Positions 44,870 to 54,274 of a stretch of DNA of 64,000 bases are shown piece after piece. Every line of letters starts with the position of its first letter. Position 1 is the stretch's first letter. The notes beneath the pieces are model-generated. The model saw only the letters and a program-made list of their open reading frames with translations. It did not search any database and was not told the DNA's origin. Source of the stretch: Bdellovibrio sp. (GTDB lineage: Bacteria; Bdellovibrionota; Bdellovibrionia; Bdellovibrionales; Bdellovibrionaceae); NCBI GenBank assembly GCA_014376435.1, contig JACMRL010000010.1, positions 1 to 64,000 on the forward strand. The letters are read 5' to 3'. The translations under genes were made by a program, and so were the position numbers.

Positions 44870-47800
44870 ATGTATGAGCCCCAAGTTAGTAAGCCAATTA
44901 ATAAGTCAGTTATGACGCCAAAAAATCCGGTGCGAGTTGTCACGGCCGCCGCCTTATTCGACGGTCACGATGCAACGATCAATATCATTCGTCGTATCTT
45001 ACAAGATATGGGCGCCGAAGTTATTCACTTAGGTCACAACCGTTCGGTTCAGGATGTTGTAAAAGCTGTTTTACAAGAAGGTGCACAGGGCGTTTGTGTT
45101 TCGTCGTATCAGGGCGGACACATGGAATACTTCAAATACTTACGCGAATTATTAAACGCCGCGGGTGCTGATTACGCAAAAATTTACGGTGGCGGCGGCG
45201 GCGTGATCGTGCACGAAGAAAAACGTGAACTAGAAGCCAATGGCATCGCTCAGATTTTTCACCCGGATGACGGCAGAAAATTAGGCCTTGAAGGCATGAT
45301 CCGCATGATCATCGATGGTTGTGATTTTGATATTATCGAGGCGGCGGCCGGCTTAGGCCAGAAAAAGTTCCCGAAGAAGCAAATTTTTGCGGACGACAAA
45401 GTGCCCTCGGTAGAATTAGGTCTAGCCTTAACGGCGATTGAAAATGGTCATACCGATATTAAATTAGATCAATTCTCGTTAACAAATTTCGCGGCTAAAA
45501 ATAAAGCTCCGTTAATTCTGGGTATTACCGGAACGGGCGGCGCGGGTAAATCGTCATTGATTGATGAGTTATCACAAAGATTTTTAAATTCTTACCCCGG
45601 TAAAAAACTAGGCGTGGTTTGCGTGGATCCATCAAAACGTAAAACCGGCGGATCGCTTTTGGGCGATCGTATCCGTATGAACTCATTATCGCGCCCGAAT
45701 ATCTATATGCGTTCAGTCGCGTCGCGTGGTTCAGGAAAAGAGATCGCAAATACTCTTCCCGATATTTTAAAATTTATGAAGCAGTTAGATTTCGATTTTA
45801 TCATCGCCGAAACTTCGGGTATCGGCCAGGGTAATATGGCAATCACCGAGGTCAGTGATTTATCGATGTACGTGATGACTTCAGACTTCGGCGCACAGTC
45901 GCAGCTAGAGAAAATCGATATGATCGACTTCGCGGATTTCGTCGCGGTCAACAAGGCGGATCGTCGTGGGGCACAAGATGCTCTGCGTGATGTAACAAAA
46001 CAGTATAAACGCTCACGTAAAATTTTCGATATCGAAACCAAAGTTCCGGTATTCTTAACCCAAGCTAGTCAATTCAATGATGGCGGGGTCAACCAGTTGT
46101 TTTTCTCGGTTGCGGACACGCTTGTAAAAAAAGGCGCACTTCCGCCCGTTGATGAAAATTTTAGAAAAAATATTCTATCCGCCGACGAACACGTGATCAT
46201 CCCGGCTGAAAGACAAAATTACTTAGCCGAGATCGTAGCAACCCATCGTAAATATAAATCTCGAGTGAAAGATTTGTCGGATAAAGCATCGAAGTTAGGT
46301 GCGTTACATAACATTTCTAAAGATCTAAATTTAGATGCGGCTACCTTAGAAAAAAAATCTCTCGAATACAAAAAAGATTTCGAGGCCCAAGAAATTCAAG
46401 CTTTAGAAAATTGGGATCAATTACAAAAAACTTACGCAGCCGATGAATTGGTTTTCAAAGTGCGTGATAAAGAAATCAGACAAAATTTAGTTTCAAAAAC
46501 CTTAAGCGGCACAAAGATCCGTAAAGTGGTTTTACCCAAATTTAAAGACTGGGGCGACCGCTTCCAATTCTTAAAAATGGAAAATATTCCCGGAGAATTT
46601 CCCTACACCGGCGGCGTATTTCAATTAAAACGCGCCGATGAAGATCCAAAGCGTATGTTCGCCGGCGAAGGCACGCCAGATCGTACGAACCGCCGTTTTC
46701 ATTATTTATGTAAGGGTGAAAAAGCAAACCGCTTATCAACCGCATTTGATTCCGTGACTTTGTACGGACAAGATCCAAACCCACGCCCCGATATTTTTGG
46801 TAAAGTCGGCGAATCAGGCGTAAGCATCTGTACCTTAGAAGACATGAAAAAACTGTACGCCGGTTTTGATCTATGTGATCCAAACACTTCGGTCAGTATG
46901 ACGATCAATGGCCCCGCGCCGATGATCTTAGCTTTTTATTTTAATACGGCGATTGATCAGCAGGTACAGAAAAAAGAAAAAGAGCTAGGCCGTAAGCTAA
47001 GTGAAGCAGAACACGCACAAGTTTCAAAAGCGACGCTGCAGCAAGTTCGCGGTACGGTTCAAGCTGATATCTTAAAAGAAGATCAAGGTCAGAATACGTG
47101 TATTTTCTCGATTAACTTTGCACTGAAGATGATGGGCGATATTCAGGCTTACTTTACTGAAAACCAAATCAAAAATTTCTACTCCGTCAGTATCTCGGGT
47201 TACCATATTGCGGAAGCGGGTGCTAATCCGATTAGTCAGTTAGCATTCACGCTTTCAAATGGTTTTACATTTGTAGAGTACTACTTAGCACGTGGTTTAA
47301 AAATCGACGACTTCGCGCCGAACTTATCTTTTTTCTTTAGTAATGGTTTAGATGCCGAGTACGCCGTGTTGGGGCGTGTGGCTCGTAGAATCTGGGCGAT
47401 TGCGATGAAAGATCTTTATCAGGGTAATGAGCGCTCACAAAAGCTCAAATACCACATTCAAACTTCAGGTCGCTCATTACACGCGCAAGAAATCGATTTT
47501 AACGATATCCGCACGACCTTACAGGCTTTAATTGCGATTTACGATAACTGTAATTCATTACACACCAATGCTTACGATGAAGCGATTACGACGCCAACGG
47601 AAGAATCAGTTCGCCGTGCGATGGCCATCCAAATGATTATAAACCGTGAATTCGGGATGACGAAAAATGAAAACCCAACTCAAGGCAGTTACTTCATCGA
47701 TGAATTAACAGAATTAGTTGAAGAAGCAGTACTTGAAGAATTCAAACGCATCAACGAGCGTGGCGGTGTTTTAGGCGCAATGGAAACTCAGTACCAGCGT

Positions 47801-48157
47801 TCTAAAATTCAGGAAGAGTCTTTATACTACGAACAGTTAAAGCACGAAGGCACTTTACCAATCATCGGCGTAAATACTTTTATTAATCCAAAAACATTGG
47901 CGGCAGATTACACTCCACCAAAAATCGAAATGGCCAGAGCTTCGCAAGAAGAAAAAAATTACCAATTAACCGAAGTGACGCAGTTTCAAAAAACTCATCA
48001 GTCACAGGCCGATATTGAAATTGCGAATTTACAAAAAGTCGCACTCGGCGGAGAAAATGTTTTCGAGGCGTTGTTAAAAGCTTCAAGACATTGTTCGTTA
48101 TTCCAAATGTCGCAAGCCCTTTATGAAGTAGGCGGTCAGTACCGTCGTAATTTGTAA
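44870..48157 (+). CDS. icmF: Fused isobutyryl-CoA mutase (IcmF)
   Basis: A 1095-residue fusion with three parts: a B12-binding domain (AALFDGHDATINIIRR, HLGHNRSVQDVV, SSYQGGHMEYF; about residues 20-150), a MeaB-like G3E GTPase chaperone (GITGTGGAGKSSLIDEL near 216, AETSGIGQGN, NKADRRG), and the acyl-CoA mutase TIM barrel (SISGYHIAEAGANPISQLAFTLSNG; about 540-1095). The single-chain order is diagnostic of IcmF rather than methylmalonyl-CoA mutase. It interconverts isobutyryl-CoA and n-butyryl-CoA with adenosylcobalamin, which links valine or branched acyl units to the neighbouring C4 enzymes. Related substrates such as pivalyl-CoA are possible. Confidence 0.95.
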   Translation: MYEPQVSKPINKSVMTPKNPVRVVTAAALFDGHDATINIIRRILQDMGAEVIHLGHNRSVQDVVKAVLQEGAQGVCVSSYQGGHMEYFKYLRELLNAAGADYAKIYGGGGGVIVHEEKRELEANGIAQIFHPDDGRKLGLEGMIRMIIDGCDFDIIEAAAGLGQKKFPKKQIFADDKVPSVELGLALTAIENGHTDIKLDQFSLTNFAAKNKAPLILGITGTGGAGKSSLIDELSQRFLNSYPGKKLGVVCVDPSKRKTGGSLLGDRIRMNSLSRPNIYMRSVASRGSGKEIANTLPDILKFMKQLDFDFIIAETSGIGQGNMAITEVSDLSMYVMTSDFGAQSQLEKIDMIDFADFVAVNKADRRGAQDALRDVTKQYKRSRKIFDIETKVPVFLTQASQFNDGGVNQLFFSVADTLVKKGALPPVDENFRKNILSADEHVIIPAERQNYLAEIVATHRKYKSRVKDLSDKASKLGALHNISKDLNLDAATLEKKSLEYKKDFEAQEIQALENWDQLQKTYAADELVFKVRDKEIRQNLVSKTLSGTKIRKVVLPKFKDWGDRFQFLKMENIPGEFPYTGGVFQLKRADEDPKRMFAGEGTPDRTNRRFHYLCKGEKANRLSTAFDSVTLYGQDPNPRPDIFGKVGESGVSICTLEDMKKLYAGFDLCDPNTSVSMTINGPAPMILAFYFNTAIDQQVQKKEKELGRKLSEAEHAQVSKATLQQVRGTVQADILKEDQGQNTCIFSINFALKMMGDIQAYFTENQIKNFYSVSISGYHIAEAGANPISQLAFTLSNGFTFVEYYLARGLKIDDFAPNLSFFFSNGLDAEYAVLGRVARRIWAIAMKDLYQGNERSQKLKYHIQTSGRSLHAQEIDFNDIRTTLQALIAIYDNCNSLHTNAYDEAITTPTEESVRRAMAIQMIINREFGMTKNENPTQGSYFIDELTELVEEAVLEEFKRINERGGVLGAMETQYQRSKIQEESLYYEQLKHEGTLPIIGVNTFINPKTLAADYTPPKIEMARASQEEKNYQLTEVTQFQKTHQSQADIEIANLQKVALGGENVFEALLKASRHCSLFQMSQALYEVGGQYRRNL

Positions 48158-48164
48158 TTAAAAA

Positions 48165-48191
48165 AAAGGCCGGGCAAATACCCGGCTTTTT
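48165..48191 (+). terminator. Intrinsic terminator of the hbd-icmF operon
   Basis: Stem GCCGGG / CCCGGC with flanking A and T runs, starting 8 bp after the icmF stop. Confidence 0.9.
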
Positions 48192-48572
48192 CGAACAACA
48201 ATAAGTCTAGAAAATTACATAGCATGGAGTCAAAAAGACTCGAAACTTTCTCATTCTGAATTCAGCGATTCGGCAGCGTAGTCTTTGAAAACTTGATTGA
48301 TAAATTTAGACGAGTACCTGTTTGCTGAAATTGTTTTAGTCCCACAATGGATCCAGTTTTAGCTCTATGAATGATGTCGCTCGAGGTATTTTGTTCACGA
48401 TCCTTACCAATTTCCTTGGAACACAGACCCATTTAATTGAAATGTAACAAAGTGCTACCCAGTTGCGTAAAACTTAGGTAAATCCTTCTAACGGTAAAAG
48501 TGCACTCACGGCTAACTATGTTATGTGGATATAGATTGGGCTCAGGTGCCACACATAACAAAGGAATAGTCC
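48192..48572 (+). promoter_or_regulatory. Leader/promoter region of the DEAD-box helicase
   Basis: About 380 bp with no gene. It holds a short hairpin (GAGTC-AAAAA-GACTC, 48227-48241) and, close to the start codon, an inverted repeat GTTATGTG (48520) / CACATAAC (48552) that would fold 13 bases before the ATG. Helicase genes of this kind are often regulated at the leader; here that is inference. Confidence 0.4.
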
Positions 48573-50771
48573 ATGACAGTAGATAACACGAACAGTGTGA
48601 TCGAAGACGCTACGTCTTCGAACCACGAAATCAGCGCTTCAGTAGAAGCAACAGTTGAACCCCGCCAACAAGCAACGTCAGCCATTGAAAGTAACGAAGA
48701 TGAAGACGAAGAATTCGAAGGCGAAGAGTCTGACGAAATACCAGTTAATATTTTCGAATCTTGGGGCTTATCAAAAGAAGTTTTAAAATCCTTAGCAGAG
48801 ATGAAGTTTACAAACCCAACTTCAATCCAAACTCAAGCCATTCCAATGCTTTTAACTCGCGAAAAAGATTTCGTTGGTTTAGCGGCAACCGGAACTGGTA
48901 AAACGGGCGCATTCGGTATTCCATTAGTTGAATCAATCGATGCAAAATCGAAATCAGTACAAGCTTTAATCATGTGTCCAACACGTGAATTAGCAACGCA
49001 AGTTGAAGCGCAAATTCAAAAAATTGCTAAATGGAAGGGTTTAAGTACCCTGACCGTTTTCGGCGGATCTTCTTACGATCGCCAAGTGACGGCATTAAAA
49101 CGCGGTGTTCATATCGTGGTTGGTACTCCGGGTCGCTTATGTGATTTAGTTGATCGTAAGGTATTAAAATTACAAGACGTGCAAACTTTAATCTTAGATG
49201 AAGCTGATGAAATGATTTCAATGGGTTTTCAAGATGACCTTGAGAAAATCTTAAACGCCATCGGTACGGATGAGACAAAACGCAAATGGTTATTTTCGGC
49301 GACAATGTCTCCAGAAATTCGCCGTGTAGTTTCTAAGTATTTACCTGATTATGATAAAGTAGAAATTAACAAACAAGACTCTGAAAAACCAAATATCGAA
49401 CAAATCTACTATACAATCTATCCAGATCGTAAATTACAGATGTTATCTTCGGTTCTTTACATGAATCCAGAATTCTACGGTTTGATTTTCTGTCAAACAA
49501 AACGTGAAGTGGGCGAGATCACTGAATGGTTAAAACGTAAATCATTTAAAGTCGATTGCATCCACGGAGATCGTCCTCAGCGTGAACGTGATTTCATCTT
49601 ACAAGATTTCCGCAAAGGCCGTATCAAAATTCTAGTCGCAACTGACGTGGCCGCCCGTGGTTTAGATATTAATGATTTAACTCACGTTATTAATTTCTCA
49701 TTACCGCGTGAAGTTGAAAGTTACACTCACCGTATCGGTCGTACCGGCCGTGCGGGTAAAAAAGGTTTAGCTTTATCAATCATTGCTCCGCATGAAGTAC
49801 GTACTTTAAAACGTATTCAGCAAGTAACAAAAGCCGTGATGACTAAAGGTCTTGCGCCTTCGAATGACGAATTAAACTTATTCCGTGTTAAAGATGCAAT
49901 CGCTTCTTTAAATGCGGTGGGTAATGACGAAATTTCAATTCGTGCCGGTAAGTTTTTAGATCGTAAAATGTCTGAGCTTAAAGAGATGTTTACTTTTGAT
50001 TGCACAGTCGAAGAATTCTTAAAACGTTATTTAGTTTCTGATCACGCAGATATTTTTGAAAACCGCGAGACTTCAATGGATTTCGTTGGTGACGGTGTAG
50101 TACCTCGCGAAATGCAAGACTACGGTTCGCGAGATCGCGGTCCGGTAGGGCGAGATTCTTCAGGCCCTCGCGATGGATATCGCGGTGGCAATGGCGGCGG
50201 CGGATACCGTGGTAACGATCGCGGTGGATTTTCTGGTGGCGGCGGCGGCGGGTATTCTCGTGGCCCTCGTGATGGTGGCAACGGATTTCGCGGCGGCGGT
50301 GACAACCGTGATGGTGGTTTCCGTGGCGGCGATCGCAATAATTCCGACAACTACCGTGGACCTCGTAATGAGGGACCCGCTAAACCTTTCGTACGCCCGG
50401 CGTTCGTAGGTGAAGAGCGTAATGATTCGCGTGATTCAGCTCCAATGCGTGAGTCGGCTCCGCGCGAATTCGCTCCGCGTGAATTCGCTCCGCGTGAATT
50501 CGCTCCGCGCAGTGAACCACGTGGACCGGTTTCTCGTGATAAGTACAGCGACAAGGCTCCCGCAGCGGGTGCAAACGATCGTCGTCCGTTCGCGGCACGT
50601 AGCGATTCAGCTCCACGCACTGAACGCCCTGAATTTCGCGGCGGCGAAGCTCCGCGCAGTGAAGGCTTCCGTTCATGGAATGCTGACGATGCTGGATCTG
50701 AGCGCCCACGTCCACGTCGTTTCGCTGGGCCGATGAAACCCTCGGCGAGTCGTCCAACGACACGTAAGTAG
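48573..50771 (+). CDS. DEAD-box RNA helicase with RGG-rich tail (DeaD/CsdA type)
   Basis: A 732-residue helicase. An acidic N-terminus (EDEDEEFEGEESDE) precedes the core: Q motif, GLAATGTGKTGAFG (I), PTRELA (Ia), LDEADEMISMG (II), FSATMS (III), and HRIGRTGRAG (VI). The DbpA-like region around residues 415-500 is followed by a tail from about 510 that is Arg/Gly/Asp-rich with RGG repeats and three EFAPR repeats, an RNA-binding low-complexity region that can drive phase separation. Role: ribosome assembly and RNA unwinding, typically at low temperature. It has its own terminator. Confidence 0.93.
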   Translation: MTVDNTNSVIEDATSSNHEISASVEATVEPRQQATSAIESNEDEDEEFEGEESDEIPVNIFESWGLSKEVLKSLAEMKFTNPTSIQTQAIPMLLTREKDFVGLAATGTGKTGAFGIPLVESIDAKSKSVQALIMCPTRELATQVEAQIQKIAKWKGLSTLTVFGGSSYDRQVTALKRGVHIVVGTPGRLCDLVDRKVLKLQDVQTLILDEADEMISMGFQDDLEKILNAIGTDETKRKWLFSATMSPEIRRVVSKYLPDYDKVEINKQDSEKPNIEQIYYTIYPDRKLQMLSSVLYMNPEFYGLIFCQTKREVGEITEWLKRKSFKVDCIHGDRPQRERDFILQDFRKGRIKILVATDVAARGLDINDLTHVINFSLPREVESYTHRIGRTGRAGKKGLALSIIAPHEVRTLKRIQQVTKAVMTKGLAPSNDELNLFRVKDAIASLNAVGNDEISIRAGKFLDRKMSELKEMFTFDCTVEEFLKRYLVSDHADIFENRETSMDFVGDGVVPREMQDYGSRDRGPVGRDSSGPRDGYRGGNGGGGYRGNDRGGFSGGGGGGYSRGPRDGGNGFRGGGDNRDGGFRGGDRNNSDNYRGPRNEGPAKPFVRPAFVGEERNDSRDSAPMRESAPREFAPREFAPREFAPRSEPRGPVSRDKYSDKAPAAGANDRRPFAARSDSAPRTERPEFRGGEAPRSEGFRSWNADDAGSERPRPRRFAGPMKPSASRPTTRK
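50458..50515 (+). repeat. 15-bp tandem repeat (EFAPR) in the helicase tail
   Basis: Three tandem copies of GAATTCGCTCCGCG(T/C), coding for EFAPR, in the disordered tail; likely to vary in number between strains. Confidence 0.85.
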
Positions 50772-50824
50772 TTATTTTAGTTTCAGTTATTAGTTTTAAA
50801 AACCACCAATTTTTAAAATGACGA

Positions 50825-50856
50825 AAGGCTCTGAAGAAATTCAGGGCCTTTTTTTT
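50825..50856 (+). terminator. Intrinsic terminator of the helicase gene
   Basis: Eleven-base stem AAGGCTCTGAA / TTCAGGGCCTT (one G-T pair) with GAAA loop and eight T. Confidence 0.9.
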
Positions 50857-51077
50857 GGTTTATTTTTAAAATATATTTATTTTAGCCTGAAAAATGCAAA
50901 AGCGAGTTTAACTTAGCGCTAAGCCCTTTTTTGCTGTCAAAACATTCGACAATCTTGCATTTAATTTCTGATTTTACTAATTTGTCTCATTAAAAAATTG
51001 GATCATTAGGTCGGAGGCAATACCTATGTTAACTTCCCTTCGTCGTCATGGGGTCTTTTCTAGTTTCGGGGGAAACA

Positions 51078-51470
51078 ATGAAATCAATCGCACTTATTTT
51101 AATGTTGCTTACTTTTCCAAAAGCCAAGGCTAATGAAATACGAAAAGCTGATTGCGCAAATCAAGCCGTCAAAGCCGCAGTAGAAGCTAATTATCGTGCT
51201 TTTGATGCCAGTACAAGCTCGTGCGGAGTTAAAGCCATTCAAGTAACTCAAGATTATGAGACACTTCTGGTTTGTACCTCGGACGAGACTGAAGTTATGG
51301 AGTACACGATTGTCTTAGGCAAACGTGCAGGTGAAGCATGCACAATAAGTAAGGTTACAATGACGAGCGATTCAAGCGCGCCGCATTTTGATTCTAGCGT
51401 TGGTCTTTTGACGGCAGTCGAGTGTTCGATTAGTTACGGTGATCGTAAGACCGCAGTTAAGTGTGAGTAA
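51078..51470 (+). CDS. Small secreted protein, unknown function
   Basis: About 130 residues with a short signal peptide (MKSIALILMLLTFPKAKA). ATG at 51078 follows GGGGGAAACA, a good ribosome site; the track start at 51048 is less likely. The mature part has six Cys, probably paired as disulfides (ADCANQ, SSCGVK, VCTSDE, ACTISK, VECSIS, VKCE). No family recognised. The region 50857-51077 upstream has a perfect palindrome CTTAGCGCTAAG (50920) and no clear gene. Confidence 0.7.
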   Translation: MKSIALILMLLTFPKAKANEIRKADCANQAVKAAVEANYRAFDASTSSCGVKAIQVTQDYETLLVCTSDETEVMEYTIVLGKRAGEACTISKVTMTSDSSAPHFDSSVGLLTAVECSISYGDRKTAVKCE

Positions 51471-51473
51471 TTT

Positions 51474-53033
51474 TTAAATTAAGCTATCAAAAATTTTATC
51501 GGCGCAGTTGATACCATCACAAGCCGCCGAAGTAATTCCACCCGCATAGCCGGCGCCTTCACCGCAAGGAAATAAACCTTGATGCGATACACTTTGCAAG
51601 GTTTCACTGTCGCGGGTTACGCGAAGCGGGCATGAGGTTCGGGATTCAACTCCGTAAAGCTGAGATTTGTCGGTGATAAATCCGCGCATGTTTTGATTGA
51701 ACTTCTCTAAGCCCTCTTTAATTTTACCGTACATCAAATTCGGTAGTAACTGATCAAGGCGAATCGCCTTTACGCCCGATGGAGAAGATGTAGAGTTCAA
51801 AACATTCTTATCGGACTGATTTAAAAACGATAATAAATTTTGCGCGGGTAGTTCTTTTGTTCCGCCGGCCGATTGAATGGATTGAAAGGCCCGGGTTTCA
51901 ATGTCACGACGTAATTTCATTCCGCCCATACGGTCATTACCGAATAGCTCATCGTGATTAATACTAACGACGATGGCCGCATTCGCGAAAGGTGAGTTAC
52001 GGTTAAAGTTACTCATTCCATTTACCACAATACCGTCTTTTTCGGTGCCGCTGGACAGAACATAACCGCCTGGACACATACAAAAACTATAAACGCCAAT
52101 ACCCGTTTTATCATCGTGGTGAGCTAATTTATAATTTGCTGAGCCTAATTTAGGATGATCAGCAAAAGCGCGGTACTGAATTTGATTAATTTCTTTTTGC
52201 GGGTGTTCAATACGTAAACCCATCGCAAAAGATTTTCCTTCGACCAAAACATCTGAATCGATTAAGTGGTTCAACATATCTTCGGCCGAATGGCCCGTGG
52301 CTAATACGACGTGGTCAGAGCGATATTCATCGCCTTGTTCCGTGATAATTCCTACGACGGAATTTTTTCCGTAGATTAATTTTTTAACTTGAGAATTATA
52401 ATGGATTTCGCAGCCGTGCTGTTTTAAAAATTCACGCATCAGTGGAATCACGCGACGAATTTTATCTGAACCGACGTGCGGATTTGATAACCATTGAATT
52501 TCGGCGGGCGCGCCGAATTGTACCAAACGATTCAATACGTAAGGAATATGGTCAGACTTAATTCGCGTGATTAATTTTCCATCCGAATATAACCCAGCGC
52601 CGCCTTCGCCGTAGCAAACATTATTGCGCGGGTCTAATTCTCCGTAGCGCCAGTATTTATTAATTCCCTTGATGCGATCGGCTGATTCGCTGCCGCGTTC
52701 GAATAAGCGACAGGGAATTCCGCGCTCGACTAAGCGAAGGGCTGCGAATAATCCCGCAGGGCCTGAACCCACGATAATTGGTTTTTGAAAATTTGCGGGC
52801 AATTTTGCTAAACGCGGAAGTTCGAATTTTTCTAAGCTAAGCTCTTCGTTTTCACCAGCTACTTCAACCGTGTAAACAAAATGGGGAGAGTGTTTTTTGC
52901 GGGCATCAACGGATTGACGAAGAATGCGGTACGGGCCATGTTTAGCCATGCCGTGCTGAGGTAACAGCCAAGCTAAGTGCTCGGTTAATTCCTGATTAAT
53001 ATCTACTTTAAGGTCTTTAAAAATCTTCGACAT
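51474..53033 (-). CDS. FAD-dependent oxidoreductase (COG2509 type)
   Basis: About 519 residues. The FAD-binding motif PIIVGSGPAGLFAALRLVERG is near residue 85; GEGGAGLYSDGKL, VVLATGHSAEDM and CPGGYVLSS are the signatures of the COG2509 uncharacterised FAD dehydrogenases, and the C-terminal FPCGEGAGYAGGITSAACDG closes the FAD site. The substrate of this family is not known. The start at 53033 (MSKIFKDLKV) leaves a proper 28-bp gap to the divergent psd gene; the longer track start would overlap it. Confidence 0.85.
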   Translation of the reverse strand: MSKIFKDLKVDINQELTEHLAWLLPQHGMAKHGPYRILRQSVDARKKHSPHFVYTVEVAGENEELSLEKFELPRLAKLPANFQKPIIVGSGPAGLFAALRLVERGIPCRLFERGSESADRIKGINKYWRYGELDPRNNVCYGEGGAGLYSDGKLITRIKSDHIPYVLNRLVQFGAPAEIQWLSNPHVGSDKIRRVIPLMREFLKQHGCEIHYNSQVKKLIYGKNSVVGIITEQGDEYRSDHVVLATGHSAEDMLNHLIDSDVLVEGKSFAMGLRIEHPQKEINQIQYRAFADHPKLGSANYKLAHHDDKTGIGVYSFCMCPGGYVLSSGTEKDGIVVNGMSNFNRNSPFANAAIVVSINHDELFGNDRMGGMKLRRDIETRAFQSIQSAGGTKELPAQNLLSFLNQSDKNVLNSTSSPSGVKAIRLDQLLPNLMYGKIKEGLEKFNQNMRGFITDKSQLYGVESRTSCPLRVTRDSETLQSVSHQGLFPCGEGAGYAGGITSAACDGINCADKIFDSLI

Positions 53034-53061
53034 GAGAGAAAGTTTATAGCAAGATAGTGCC

Positions 53062-53892
53062 ATGTCAGCAATCACTCGATTTTTACCAAAGAACCATCTT
53101 AGTTATTTTGCGGGAAAACTTGTTCATCTCAAATTTCCGCCCTTTCTGTCGTGGCTTAAGAACTTAATCATTGAAAACTTTGCACAGGCTTACAAGATTG
53201 ACCTAAATGAAGTCGAGTTTCCAATCGAAAAATACGATTCTTTGGGTGAATTTTTTATTCGTCGGTTAAAGCCGGGTCTTCGCCCGCTTGGTCAAACTTG
53301 GGCTTTAAATCCAGCTGATGCAGTGATCACGCAGGCCGCCGTGATGACCGATGGAAAATTGATTCAGGCGAAAGGTAAAACTTATTCACTACAAAACTTT
53401 ACACAAGATCCCGAAGCGACTAAAAAGTGGATGGACGGAATTTTCCTAACTTACTATTTATGTCCGACCGATTATCACCGCGTGCATTCGCCGGTGACGG
53501 GTTACATTAAAAAAATCACGCATATTCCGGGAGCTTTGTGGCCGGTAAATGCATGGTCGACCGAAAATATTCACGAGCTTTTTTCAATCAACGAAAGAAT
53601 TTTAGTAGAAATTGAAACCGATCGTGGACCCGTGGGCGTAATGTTTGTGGGTGCGACCAACGTTGGGCAAATTATTTTAACGTTTGATACATCAATCGTG
53701 GGTAATCAATTATTGTCGTCACTAAAATTCGAGAAAATTTATGATTTACCAGTGCAAAAAGGGGATGAGCTAGGTGCTTTCCGTATGGGAAGTACGGTCG
53801 TCATGCTTTACGCAAAAGGTCAGTTGCCAGAAGGTTTTGACCCAGGCACGCAGCTAAGCAAAGCAGTTAAAGTGAATAGTCCGCTAGCCTAA
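53062..53892 (+). CDS. psd: Phosphatidylserine decarboxylase
   Basis: A 276-residue proenzyme: early FFIRRLKPGLRPL, CPTDYHRVHSPVTG with the conserved His, VMFVGATNVGQI, and the C-terminal autocleavage motif MGST near residue 241, where the Ser becomes the pyruvoyl group. It converts phosphatidylserine to phosphatidylethanolamine at the inner membrane. It runs divergent from the FAD protein and convergent (4-bp overlap) with queD. No pss gene is in the window. Confidence 0.95.
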   Translation: MSAITRFLPKNHLSYFAGKLVHLKFPPFLSWLKNLIIENFAQAYKIDLNEVEFPIEKYDSLGEFFIRRLKPGLRPLGQTWALNPADAVITQAAVMTDGKLIQAKGKTYSLQNFTQDPEATKKWMDGIFLTYYLCPTDYHRVHSPVTGYIKKITHIPGALWPVNAWSTENIHELFSINERILVEIETDRGPVGVMFVGATNVGQIILTFDTSIVGNQLLSSLKFEKIYDLPVQKGDELGAFRMGSTVVMLYAKGQLPEGFDPGTQLSKAVKVNSPLA

Positions 53893-54248
53893 GCAGGGTA
53901 GCGGCATTCCGTTGCCGAAGTTTCCGCAATGGTCACATTTTTTAAAATAGGAATTTTTTTAATCATCCGATCATATATCCACTTCGCTAAAAGCTCTGAA
54001 GTTGGATTTTCTAAACCCGGCACTTCATTTAAAACTCGGTGGTCAATTTCGATTAATAAAGCCTTCATGGCAAAGCTGATTTCGTTATAATCCATTACCC
54101 AGCCTACTTTTGTATCTAGATCGCCCAACAAAGTTAGAACAATTTTAAAGCTGTGTCCGTGCATGCGCGCGCACGGGTGCGTGGATGGTAAATTTGGTAA
54201 AAAACGGGCTGACTCTATTTGAAAATGCTGCTTCAATTCATACTTCAT
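53889..54248 (-). CDS. queD: 6-carboxy-tetrahydropterin synthase (QueD)
   Basis: A 119-residue PTPS-fold enzyme with the zinc His residues and the catalytic Cys motif CARMHGHSF (C-x3-HGH, about residue 26), WVMDYNEIS, and the C-terminal ETSATECRYP with the substrate-binding Glu. It makes 6-carboxy-tetrahydropterin from dihydroneopterin triphosphate in the queuosine pathway, consistent with queG at 23424. It is transcribed divergent from a second PTPS paralogue with a 26-bp gap. Confidence 0.9.
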   Translation of the reverse strand: MKYELKQHFQIESARFLPNLPSTHPCARMHGHSFKIVLTLLGDLDTKVGWVMDYNEISFAMKALLIEIDHRVLNEVPGLENPTSELLAKWIYDRMIKKIPILKNVTIAETSATECRYPA

Positions 54249-54274
54249 AGTAGCTTTAACTTAAAGGATTTCCC

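Noticed and set aside
50120-50763. ORFs opposite or offset from the helicase tail
   Set aside because: Pro/Arg or His/Arg low complexity, mirror of RGG codons.
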